A DNA stretch of 64,000 nt, from assembly GCF_947331435.1 (NCBI RefSeq), contig NZ_CAMZOF010000017.1, positions 1-64,000 on the forward strand, given 5' to 3'. This document shows positions 1 through 7,040 of the stretch, one piece after another (the stretch's first letter is position 1; every line of letters starts with the position of its first letter). The DNA is from Pelagibius sp. Alg239-R121. Lineage in GTDB: Bacteria; Pseudomonadota; Alphaproteobacteria; Kiloniellales; Kiloniellaceae. The translations under genes were made by a program, and so were the position numbers. Below the pieces are notes generated by a model. That model searched no databases. It was given only the letters and a program-made list of their open reading frames with translations, and had not been told where the DNA came from.

Positions 1-74
1 GTGCGATGATAGATGTGCCCAAATCACCGTCGCAAGGAAAGCTGGCCTCCGACCCCGGTAGGTAGTCATTCTGT

Positions 75-332
75 GTGACACTCCAGAATATCTTTCTCCT
101 TATCTTTGCGCCCTTTATCGGCAGTTTCCTGGGCCTGTTGATCATGCGCTTGCCGTCGGGCCGGGGCGTGATCTTCGGGCGGTCACAATGTGACTGCTGT
201 GGCACCACACTGTATGCGCGGCATCTGTTTCCGCTGTTGAGCTGGCTGCTGCTGCGGAGGCGCTGCCGGCATTGCGGCGTGGCGATCGACTGGCTGGCGC
301 TCGTGCCACGGCGTCACAGCTTCGCTTGGTGA
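75..332 (+). pseudogene. Prepilin peptidase N-terminal fragment
   Basis: An 85-residue reading frame from a GTG start. It begins with a hydrophobic segment and carries two CxxC-type pairs (CDCC near residue 39, CRHC near residue 64), the zinc-binding arrangement at the N-terminus of type IV prepilin peptidases (A24 family, usually 250 residues or more). The membrane aspartyl-protease part is absent. From about residue 75 the sequence runs into an unrelated ABC-ATPase tail, so this is a remnant joined by deletion. It is unlikely to be functional. Confidence 0.55.
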
Positions 333-533
333 TGCTCGACGAGATGTTTGAGCTGTTTTCCCGCTTCATGGAGGAACGTATGACGATTCTGCTGATCGAG
401 CAGAATCGTCGAGCGTGCGCTGTCGATGTCCGATCGTGCTTATATCATGGATCACGGCACCATCGTCCATGAGACATCAGCCGCCGCTCTCCTGGAAGAC
501 AAGGTCATCCAGGATCGCTATTGTTCCGTTTAG
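316..533 (+). pseudogene. Branched-chain amino acid/urea-type ABC transporter ATPase, C-terminal remnant
   Basis: Reading past one frameshift near 410, the translation gives a Walker B-like MLDE, then MTILLIEQN, then SDRAYIMDHGTIVHE, and ends at the TAG at 531-533. These match the last 70 or so residues of LivF/UrtE-type ATPases. Walker A and the signature motif are missing. The 5' end is fused to the prepilin peptidase fragment. It marks a deletion junction at the edge of the transfer region. Confidence 0.6.
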
Positions 534-787
534 CCGGTTGCCGCCCTCGCCTGGATGGCCTGTGCTTCTTATGTGATGGATCTTCTCTTCGGCGTCATAC
601 GTTTTATAATCCAGGCGTTCTTCACATCACCGATAGACCAGAAGGATCACAGTGCTCTTCGGTGTAAGATGGTAACTGTTATCCATGACGTTTCATGATC
701 CGAGCGCGCGCATGCTCTGCTTCGTTGGAATGCGCGATTTTGCAGATCGTGCGTCTCCAAAAGTAGAACAGAAGCTTGATTTAGCTC
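534..787. other. No gene seen
   Basis: About 250 bases between the ABC-ATPase remnant and the DUF736 terminator. The short frames here have no recognisable domain or convincing ribosome binding site. Confidence 0.5.
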
Positions 788-792
788 AGAAC

Positions 793-820
793 CAAAGGCC
801 CGCCCCAAAGTGGGGCGGGC
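793..820 (-). terminator. Stem-loop downstream of the DUF736 gene
   Basis: GCCCGCCCC and GGGGCGGGC form a perfect 9-bp stem around a 5-base loop just past the DUF736 stop. On the minus strand only a short T-rich stretch follows, so termination may be partial. Confidence 0.55.
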
Positions 821-831
821 GTTCTGGCTGG

Positions 832-1152
832 TCAGTCGGCAGGGTTCCAAATGATCGCAAACGTATCTTCGTCATCCTGGCCATGTGCCATTCCGAGATT
901 GGCATAAAGCTTTCGAGGTCCGAACTCGGGGGCTGCGAATTGCAGGGCTACATAATCATTTCCGCTGGTTCGGGATTCCCGGACCCAAGCTGCGCCGACT
1001 TCGGCACCTTCCACGAAGACCAGGTAATCCGGCTGACTGTCGTTTGCCTTCGCGCTGTTATCCCTGATTTCGATGCTGGCTTTGATGGATATGGTGTTGA
1101 GTTTTCCCTGAAAGCCTTTGTTGGTGCGGGTGACGTATCCGATGGCAGGCAT
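832..1152 (-). CDS. DUF736 family protein
   Basis: A protein of about 106 residues starting MPAIGYVTRTNKGFQGKL, the hallmark N-terminus of DUF736. The ATG at 1152 is chosen over the upstream in-frame start at 1239 because a GGAGCC ribosome binding site lies just before it and family homology starts there. The N-terminal half is a small beta-rich domain, followed by the conserved DYLVFVEG-type and NLG motifs. DUF736 proteins have no established function but are often found beside conjugation genes on rhizobial and other alphaproteobacterial plasmids and ICEs, as here (traF follows divergently). A stem-loop follows the stop codon. Confidence 0.85.
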   Translation of the reverse strand: MPAIGYVTRTNKGFQGKLNTISIKASIEIRDNSAKANDSQPDYLVFVEGAEVGAAWVRESRTSGNDYVALQFAAPEFGPRKLYANLGMAHGQDDEDTFAIIWNPAD

Positions 1153-1456
1153 GATCTTGGCTCCTTTGGTGTGATGAAGGGCTTGTTCCCTTCGCTGGCG
1201 ACTCAGAGAGGAGCGGGACGCAGACCGGCGCACCTGCAAGGCCGAAACAACGTGAAGGAAGCGAGTTTCGACAATTTATTGTTTCGCGATGCAAATCCCG
1301 GAGGGTGGCGGAAAAAATTGTCGAGGGCGCTTTGCACCGGGACCGACCCGGGACTAGGTTCGTCAGCAAAGAAGAAGGGAATAAGGCCGGGCACAAATCG
1401 GTGCCTTTCACAGCCTGCTTCATCGGTTCCAATTCAGCCTCGAAAATTGGTGACTC
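1153..1456. other. Divergent intergenic region DUF736 / traF
   Basis: About 300 bases that should hold the promoters of both divergent genes. I see no gene, only short G/C-rich inverted motifs near 1345 that I do not interpret. Confidence 0.4.
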
Positions 1457-2071
1457 ATGAAAGTCGATCTGATGCTAAGTAAAGACACCAAGATCTCTTC
1501 GGGACGCGTTCAGGAAAGGTTGCTTCGAGGATCCCACGGCGACTGGGGTGGGTCTGTCTCTCATCGCAGCTGGAAGATCAGCGCGGTTCTGTTACTGGCC
1601 GGGGTCACTTCAGCCGCATTCGTGGGATCAACCCGCGTGGATGCGCCGCTGCTGTTATGGAACGATTCGCCATCCATGGATGCGGGAATCTATCTCAAAG
1701 CCAAATACCCGCCAGCCGCCGGGGCGATTGTCTCGGTGGAAATCCCAGAGGCTGCGCAGCTGTACGCCGCACAGCGGTCAATTGAGATCACTTGGGGAAG
1801 TTTCCTTAAACCGATTGCCGCCGTTGGCGGCGATCGTGTCTGCGTCTCGCTCGATGAGGGTCTTGTGATCAACGGCAAGAAACGCGCTGAGGTTCGCCAC
1901 AGAGATTCCAGCGGGAATGTCATCGCCGTTTGGCAGCAATGCCGAAAGCTGCTCAACAACGAATACTTCCTCTACGCATCCCGCATTCCGGAAAGCTATG
2001 ACAGCCGCTACTACGGACCGGTGCGGCGGAAAACCATCAAGGGAGTCTATGAACCGCTATGGACTTGGTAA
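1457..2071 (+). CDS. traF: Conjugative transfer signal peptidase TraF (S26 family)
   Basis: A 204-residue membrane-anchored protein. One hydrophobic segment (about residues 36-55) precedes the NDSPSMDAG box with the predicted catalytic Ser. Further on, FLKPIAAVGGDRVC carries the general-base Lys. These are the S26 Ser/Lys dyad motifs of TraF, which in IncP and Ti-type plasmids processes and cyclises the pilin for the mating pilus. The C-terminus has the usual SRYYGPV substrate-pocket motif. The stop overlaps the start of the next gene (2059) by 13 bases, suggesting translational coupling. The ATG at 1457 has no strong ribosome binding site; an in-frame Met six residues on is an alternative. 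Confidence 0.88.
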   Translation: MKVDLMLSKDTKISSGRVQERLLRGSHGDWGGSVSHRSWKISAVLLLAGVTSAAFVGSTRVDAPLLLWNDSPSMDAGIYLKAKYPPAAGAIVSVEIPEAAQLYAAQRSIEITWGSFLKPIAAVGGDRVCVSLDEGLVINGKKRAEVRHRDSSGNVIAVWQQCRKLLNNEYFLYASRIPESYDSRYYGPVRRKTIKGVYEPLWTW

Positions 2072-2508
2072 GCCTGATCGCCGCCTGCACGATAGGCGGG
2101 TTCGACCCAGAGATTACACGCGCCGTGGTGACGCTTTCGAGCCATGGCGAGCCTTGGAGTTACCGGATCGAAGGTGACCGCAACGCGAAGGTCTACCAAT
2201 CGCCGGAAGCGGCGATCGTCGGCGCGAGGCAAGCTCAGAAGCTAGGGAAGGTGGTTCGTGTCGGACTAGGCGGTATCGAGGTCGATCTAGAAGCGGCGAC
2301 GGCTCTTCCAAACGAGGCCATGTTCTCGCCATGCGTCAATTTGTCGATAACTACAAGGCGCCTGAGCGAAGCCGCGACGCGTTGCGCGGAATCAGCCCGA
2401 CCGGAACCGGACTACTGCGCCGTGGGTATCTACTTTGGATCGTGGGAGAAGTCCGCCGATGATATGATCGAGGCGGCTATGATCCAGGTGGCAGTTCAAG
2501 CAGATTAG
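2059..2508 (+). CDS. VirB1/TraH-like lytic transglycosylase-related protein
   Basis: A 149-residue protein overlapping traF. The middle and C-terminal parts fit the VirB1-type pattern: hydrophobic start, VRVGLGGIEVDL (like the VGLGQIN block), FSPCVNL (like FDPCxNL), then a helical tail. Family members are peptidoglycan lytic transglycosylases that open the wall for type IV secretion. Where the catalytic ES dipeptide is expected, the sequence reads LSSHGEPW, so the catalytic Glu seems to be lost and Q is replaced in the GLGQI block. It may therefore be a structural, non-catalytic version. The position after traF matches TraH of Ti-type regions. Confidence 0.6.
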   Translation: MDLVSLIAACTIGGFDPEITRAVVTLSSHGEPWSYRIEGDRNAKVYQSPEAAIVGARQAQKLGKVVRVGLGGIEVDLEAATALPNEAMFSPCVNLSITTRRLSEAATRCAESARPEPDYCAVGIYFGSWEKSADDMIEAAMIQVAVQAD

Positions 2509-2511
2509 CCC

Positions 2512-2808
2512 GTGCCGCAGATCGAAGATTTTGGAGCACCGGCGGCCACGGCCGCGCCGATCGACGGCGAGGTCGAGTTAAGTGAAGAGGAGATCAGACG
2601 CCAGGAGTTTTTGGAAGGGGGAGGGGGTTTGTTCCCTAAGGTTACGGTGCAGAACGAAATGCTCAAGGAAGACCCAAACCGCGCAATGATTTTTGGGCCA
2701 GGCCGGGGATTTGGTGAGCCAGTCACAACGCCGAAAACCAAGACGCCAGATAGCGGCGAACCCGCGACCGTTCTGATTAAGCTTGACACAAACCTGACGG
2801 GTGAGTAA
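2512..2808 (+). CDS. Hypothetical protein in tra operon
   Basis: A 98-residue acidic, proline-rich frame from a GTG three bases after the preceding stop. It has no membrane segment and no domain I recognise. The middle holds a glycine run (EGGGGLF). The tight spacing behind the VirB1-like gene is the only functional hint: it may be a small transfer-region protein. The end is clean, with no downstream partner on this strand. Confidence 0.45.
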   Translation: MPQIEDFGAPAATAAPIDGEVELSEEEIRRQEFLEGGGGLFPKVTVQNEMLKEDPNRAMIFGPGRGFGEPVTTPKTKTPDSGEPATVLIKLDTNLTGE

Positions 2809-2906
2809 CCGGGCAAGGGTGGAGTAAGCCGGCTCGCGGAGTGACTCCATTGTATGCTGCCGAGATTGGCGTTGGTCTCATCAAATCTCGATCTGATCTT
2901 TGATGA

Positions 2907-4124
2907 TCAAAGCTTCTCGGGGAACAGTCCAGGCATCCAGCGGGACGCAAGAGCTGCGGGAAAGGCGAGATGCAGCGGTGCCCGTGTGGTTTCCGATTTC
3001 AGCACTTCCCGTTCCAACAACGCCGATGTGATCCGCCGTGCCTGTCGATCGCCGGTTCCTAAGATGGTTGCGACTTCACCGCGCGGGAGTTCACCGCGAT
3101 AAAGAATGGCTTCAAGAATCGACCCTGCGTGAGGCGGCAGGCGATCTCCCCGAACTTCCTCTGCACACCATAGTAGGATCCGATCGCGCAGGCGATCGGG
3201 CTGAACGAGACTTTCCATAAAGTCCACCTGGTCGATGCAGGTTTTCAGAAAGAAACTGGTAAAGTCTGCGAGAGCCTCTTCGCTCAGATTGCCGCGGCCA
3301 TCGAGATCGTTCCGCTTCGGCAAGTCGCAGGCGGCAAGATGGGTCTTGTACGCGGCTTCGTTGCGAGCAAGACCGCGCGCCACCGACCAAATGCCACCGG
3401 TATCGAGCGTCTGACGCAGGACGGCATAGGACATCAGCCGTGCGACACGACCGTTGCCATCCAGGAACGGGTGGATCCACAGAAATCTGTGATGGCCTGT
3501 TGCTGCGACCAACACCGCGTCCGTTTTGCCGAGGTTCTTATAGATCGTTTCGAATCGATCGAGGAATCTGGGAACGGCGCCGGGACTGATGGCAAGGTGC
3601 CGACCGACTTGGACAGACTGCGTGCGAAGCGTGCCTGGTTCGACCCTCAACCGCTCTTTGGTTTCTGGTTCCGAAACCCACAGCAACTCGTCGGGAAGCT
3701 TCTCGCAAAAACGGCGATGGACATCGCACAAGCCTTTGGCCGATAGGGCCCGGTCATCAAGCCCGCCTGTATCGATCCAGGCCTGGACGGCGATGTGTGC
3801 CTTGGCTTCGAGCTGAAGATTACGGCGCTCCGGATCGCCGCTGTAGTCGCCTTTCAGGGCGCGCTCGATATCGACGGGATGGGTATCGTGACCTTCGATC
3901 AAGTTGCTGTAGTAGCAGTTCATGGAGCGGACCAGATCGGCAAGAGCGGTCACGATGCCACTCGGCAGGCTGCGACGCAGCCCGGCGGTCTTTGCCGCTA
4001 GATCGACAACCAAATCGGTCAAGGCAGCGCGCTGCCTGGTGGTTTCACCGATGAGAAGCGGCTCCATAAGAGCGGTGCTTTCGCCGAGATCTTCGATCGA
4101 TTCACTGGCCTCTGACATGTCCAC
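2907..4124 (-). CDS. Fic family protein (class II, with winged-helix C-terminus)
   Basis: A 405-residue protein with the Fic core motif HPFLDGNGR near residues 216-224, the signature of AMPylating (or other nucleotidyl-transferring) Fic enzymes acting on Ser/Thr/Tyr hydroxyls. An N-terminal SNLIEG motif around residue 76 matches the [S/T]xxxE[G/N] inhibitory helix, making it a self-inhibited class II Fic. The last 90 residues look like a winged helix, so it may bind DNA. The start is GTG at 4124 or ATG at 4118. No separate antitoxin is needed for class II proteins and none is seen. It sits between traF-linked genes and traG, and its promoter region carries paired TGTCC repeats. Confidence 0.9.
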   Translation of the reverse strand: MDMSEASESIEDLGESTALMEPLLIGETTRQRAALTDLVVDLAAKTAGLRRSLPSGIVTALADLVRSMNCYYSNLIEGHDTHPVDIERALKGDYSGDPERRNLQLEAKAHIAVQAWIDTGGLDDRALSAKGLCDVHRRFCEKLPDELLWVSEPETKERLRVEPGTLRTQSVQVGRHLAISPGAVPRFLDRFETIYKNLGKTDAVLVAATGHHRFLWIHPFLDGNGRVARLMSYAVLRQTLDTGGIWSVARGLARNEAAYKTHLAACDLPKRNDLDGRGNLSEEALADFTSFFLKTCIDQVDFMESLVQPDRLRDRILLWCAEEVRGDRLPPHAGSILEAILYRGELPRGEVATILGTGDRQARRITSALLEREVLKSETTRAPLHLAFPAALASRWMPGLFPEKL

Positions 4125-4240
4125 ACTCTTGTCCGTTTTTATGTCCGCTTTAAATTTTAGTATTTAATACTATTTTCAATAAGTTAGAGTAAAAAATGGT
4201 TTAAAAAACATCCCGACGATGTCCGGTTTAATGTCCTATT
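4119..4240 (-). promoter_or_regulatory. Fic promoter region with paired TGTCC direct repeats
   Basis: Two pairs of hexamers, TGTCCG at 4130 and 4142 and TGTCCG/T at 4220 and 4232, each pair exactly 12 bases apart. Between them the DNA is very A/T-rich. The same core (CGGACATAAA on the other strand) appears in a perfect palindrome before the tyrosine recombinase at 44376. I infer a repressor site, possibly autoregulatory. No experiment supports this. Confidence 0.45.
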
Positions 4241-4420
4241 TAGCGAATCTAAGGCACATTTTCAATGCTGACCCGCATATCACGAATCTATTGCTCTCTC
4301 ACGAAGGTCAAGTCCACGAAGAAATCTGACCTTTATAAGGTTGGAAAACCTATACCTTTTGTTGAAGGTTCGGCTTCTGAAATAACACCCGAAACTTGCT
4401 TTCCAGACGGACGATGATCG
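4241..4420. other. Intergenic region between the Fic promoter and traG
   Basis: A/T-rich DNA at the 3' end of traG. No gene and no clear terminator hairpin seen. Confidence 0.35.
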
Positions 4421-6379
4421 TTAGGCGAAAGCGCTGTTGCCCACCTTGTCGCGCATGTCGTCGCGCCGGAAGTAGATCGCCCGGCCGCAACGAATTGGGC
4501 GACCGCCTGGGACAATCAAGATCTGATCGTCGGCCCGCATGTCGTGCAGGATTTCATCGACAGACATCAGGTTTCTTTTGGTCTCCGAGACGTTCTCTCC
4601 TTGGTTCCGCGAGTCTCTGGAGAGCAGTTGACCGGGTTGTCGTTGTGAACCCTCAGAGCGACTTTCACTGGACTGGATGACGCCGTAGGTGCCGCAGATC
4701 TTAGCGAGCTCTTCGGCTGTGTCGGGGTCCTTGATGGCGGCGTATGAGCGCCAGGCAGCCGAGTCATACCACGCTCTTTTACCTTCCTTGCCGAACTGAC
4801 GTTCGAGCTGGCCGAGCGACTGATAGAGCATCACCAGGGTAATGCCGTACTTCCGACCGGCGTCCCGCGCGGTCTCAAGGGCCGCCATGTACTTGAGCCG
4901 GAAAACCTCATCGAGCAAAAACACGAAGCGATGTGGCACCTGTCCGTGCGCTTCGTAGACGGCGTTCAAAAGCGCACCGACCAGGACACGGGCAAGGGCA
5001 GGGGTCGCGTCCAGAGTCTTCAGTGGAATGTTGATGAAGAGATCCAGGTTTCCATCGATCAGTTGCTGTGTCGTAAAGGCGGATCCGGAGACCAGCTCGG
5101 CATAGTTACGAGTGGAAAGCCACTTGGTCAGGTCCGCCGCGTTGGCGTAGATGCCGGAGAAAGTTTCGTCCGCCTTCATGTCCATAAGGGATCCCGCCAG
5201 ATCCCGAGCTTGATAGCTCGCGGAGATCTCGTGGATTTGCTGCAGGCGTTCTTTGACGACAGACTCGCTCTCTGTCAGGCGCTCGCGGAAGGTCTTTAGG
5301 GTTCGCTTGTCTTCTGGGAGGCTCGGATCGAAAACCAGGTCAGACAGAAGGCAGGTGATCAGAGCACGACCCTGCGACATGAAGAAATGATTTTCACTGC
5401 CGCTGTTGCCCATGTGGTCATCGCCGGCGATCCACTGAACCACGGATGCGACATTGTCGTCCGCCTCTGCTGTTTCTGGATCGATCCAGGAAAGAACATT
5501 GAAGCCACTCTCCTCCGGGTTGCCTGGTGAGACCTGGATCACGTTGCGACCCATCTTTTGACGTTGTGCCATGGTCATGGGCGCCAGCTCATTCGAGGGA
5601 TCCAGAGTGATGATCGAGTGTGGCCAACGAACCAAGGTGGGCACTGCAATCGAGGTCGACTTAAAGCCGCCCGCGCCCGCAAAGACCAGTCCATGGGTGG
5701 AAGAGGTATCGCACTGATATTCGAGCAGCGGCGAACTACCACCCTTGCCCCAGGAGCGCTTTTCCTTGGGGCGAAAGGGAAACTTGGCGACTTTATCCTG
5801 ATCTACCCGATAGGCTTCACCAACCACAATGCCCGGCTTGTTGGGAAGACGCTTTCTGGCGTCCGCTATGGACATCCAGTTGGCGAAACCGAAGTTTCCA
5901 CTTTTGGCCCGTTCGATTTCACCGTGGCGCCAGAAGGGCAGGCGCTTGCGCCCCAAACCCGCCGGCGAGAAGGCGGCAACCGTGATGAGAACCGTCCCGA
6001 AAACAAAGGAGACAACAACAACGGCGTCTGCTGATTGAAGAACGACGAAGGGTTCATACTGACCGAAGTAGGGCCAGAGCCGAACGGCTTCCCGGATCAG
6101 CATGATCAGCAAGGCGACGAACGTTAGAAGGATCGGTGCGACGGCCGGCAGCCGCGCAAACCATCTGTTGCGGTAGAGGATGAGAACGACGCCGAGAACG
6201 AATAGGGCCGCAATGAAATCCGAGGCAATGGCCGTTCTTTGCAACCAATAACGTTCGACCGCCGAAACCCCTCGCGTGCTGTAGAGGTCAAACCAGATGT
6301 CGCCGAGAAAGAACCGAAGGGCGACCCAGGCGATCAAGGGCAGTCCCCACATCAAACCGGTCATCATCCTATCCGTCAT
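4421..6379 (-). CDS. traG: Type IV coupling protein TraG (VirD4 family)
   Basis: About 652 residues. Four or so hydrophobic segments in the first 150 residues anchor it in the inner membrane. The Walker A region reads GAGGFKSTS (around residue 235) and Walker B reads VFLLDEVFRL, with the LDPSNELAP motif just after Walker A as in TraG/VirD4. This hexameric ATPase links the TraA relaxosome to the mating channel. The start at 6379 (MTDRMM) is preferred over 6436 because it overlaps the traD stop by only a few bases and has an AGGGAAGATCAG region upstream. The gene order traC-traD-traG is that of Ti-type plasmids. Confidence 0.92.
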   Translation of the reverse strand: MTDRMMTGLMWGLPLIAWVALRFFLGDIWFDLYSTRGVSAVERYWLQRTAIASDFIAALFVLGVVLILYRNRWFARLPAVAPILLTFVALLIMLIREAVRLWPYFGQYEPFVVLQSADAVVVVSFVFGTVLITVAAFSPAGLGRKRLPFWRHGEIERAKSGNFGFANWMSIADARKRLPNKPGIVVGEAYRVDQDKVAKFPFRPKEKRSWGKGGSSPLLEYQCDTSSTHGLVFAGAGGFKSTSIAVPTLVRWPHSIITLDPSNELAPMTMAQRQKMGRNVIQVSPGNPEESGFNVLSWIDPETAEADDNVASVVQWIAGDDHMGNSGSENHFFMSQGRALITCLLSDLVFDPSLPEDKRTLKTFRERLTESESVVKERLQQIHEISASYQARDLAGSLMDMKADETFSGIYANAADLTKWLSTRNYAELVSGSAFTTQQLIDGNLDLFINIPLKTLDATPALARVLVGALLNAVYEAHGQVPHRFVFLLDEVFRLKYMAALETARDAGRKYGITLVMLYQSLGQLERQFGKEGKRAWYDSAAWRSYAAIKDPDTAEELAKICGTYGVIQSSESRSEGSQRQPGQLLSRDSRNQGENVSETKRNLMSVDEILHDMRADDQILIVPGGRPIRCGRAIYFRRDDMRDKVGNSAFA

Positions 6380-6593
6380 TCTGATCTTCCCTGAAGGCAG
6401 CATCGCCGCGCCGTCGATAGCGGCGCTGGATAGCAACGGCGTTCGGTCCGGACAGAGCGTCCGCAGCTTCGATCAAAGCGCCAAACAAGACGGCGGTGTC
6501 TTCCTCGCCAAGCCCTGCTTTGACGATCAGACCGCCAAGCTGGATCTTGTTGCGGGTGTCCGCCTTGCGCTCACTCAGCTTGGTGCGTTGCAT
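6369..6593 (-). CDS. traD: Conjugal transfer protein TraD
   Basis: About 74 residues. The core ERKADTRNKIQLGGLIVKAGL is the family signature of the small TraD of Ti/rhizobial plasmids (unrelated to F-plasmid TraD). The longer open frame back to 6869 is a shadow of traC, so I place the start at the ATG at 6593, a few bases after the traC stop. The 3' end overlaps the traG start. Its role in relaxosome assembly is not well defined; it is needed with traC and traG for DNA processing in the related systems. Confidence 0.8.
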   Translation of the reverse strand: MQRTKLSERKADTRNKIQLGGLIVKAGLGEEDTAVLFGALIEAADALSGPNAVAIQRRYRRRGDAAFREDQNDG

Positions 6594-6600
6594 CGCAAGC

Positions 6601-6849
6601 TCAAGCCGTCGCAGCCTGGCTTGAAGCTTTGCCAGCTTCTTTCCTGGGCGATCGAAATCGCGCTGCGATTCCTTTGAAGGCCTCTCGCAACTGGTCGTCA
6701 CTGATGTCCAGCCCGACAAGCCCGGCTTCCTTGGCGAGCTTTCCGATGTTCTCGACCTCGGCCTGCTCGAGCTGCGCCATCTGTTTCTCGAGTGCTGCCA
6801 TCTTGTCTGCGAGTTCGCTGCGCTTTTGAGAAAGGGGCTTGCGTGCCAT
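6601..6849 (-). CDS. traC: Conjugal transfer protein TraC
   Basis: An 82-residue protein with a basic start (MARKPLSQKRSEL), a coiled-coil stretch over residues 10-40, and the ISDDQLREAFKGIAARF segment typical of TraC in Ti-type plasmids. It is thought to be an accessory relaxosome DNA-binding protein. The start has a strong site (AAGGAGAAG). It is the first gene of a traC-traD-traG operon reading away from the presumed oriT, with traA divergent on the other side. Confidence 0.85.
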   Translation of the reverse strand: MARKPLSQKRSELADKMAALEKQMAQLEQAEVENIGKLAKEAGLVGLDISDDQLREAFKGIAARFRSPRKEAGKASSQAATA

Positions 6850-6979
6850 GAGTGCTTCTCCTTATTCAACGATGGGTTAAATGTTGAGTCACCTTAAGAA
6901 TCGCAGCAAGTTCATAATGTTAGAGTCTAAGAACTGGCACAGCTGGAGCAGGAACAAGCCGATAAAGTCACCTACCGAC

Positions 6980-7022
6980 AATTGGAGGTAGTGCGCAATA
7001 TACATTGCCTGCGGCAATGTTG
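6980..7022. other. oriT: Probable origin of transfer (oriT, MOBQ type)
   Basis: In the gap between the divergent traC and traA genes, ACATTGCC (7002-7009) and GGCAATGT (7013-7020) form a perfect 8-bp inverted repeat. Next to it, read on the minus strand, lies TATTGCGCACT. This matches the layout of RSF1010/Ti-type oriT sites (inverted repeat followed by an ATGCGCCCT-like nic core). The nick would fall in the GCGC area near 6991-6994. Location and motif both fit; nicking is inferred. Confidence 0.65.
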
Positions 7023-7040
7023 CGGGAGTGACCAACCAGT

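Noticed and set aside
685-1482. A 265-residue plus-strand frame over the DUF736 gene
   Set aside because: It is the antisense of the well supported DUF736 gene and its terminator; no domain.
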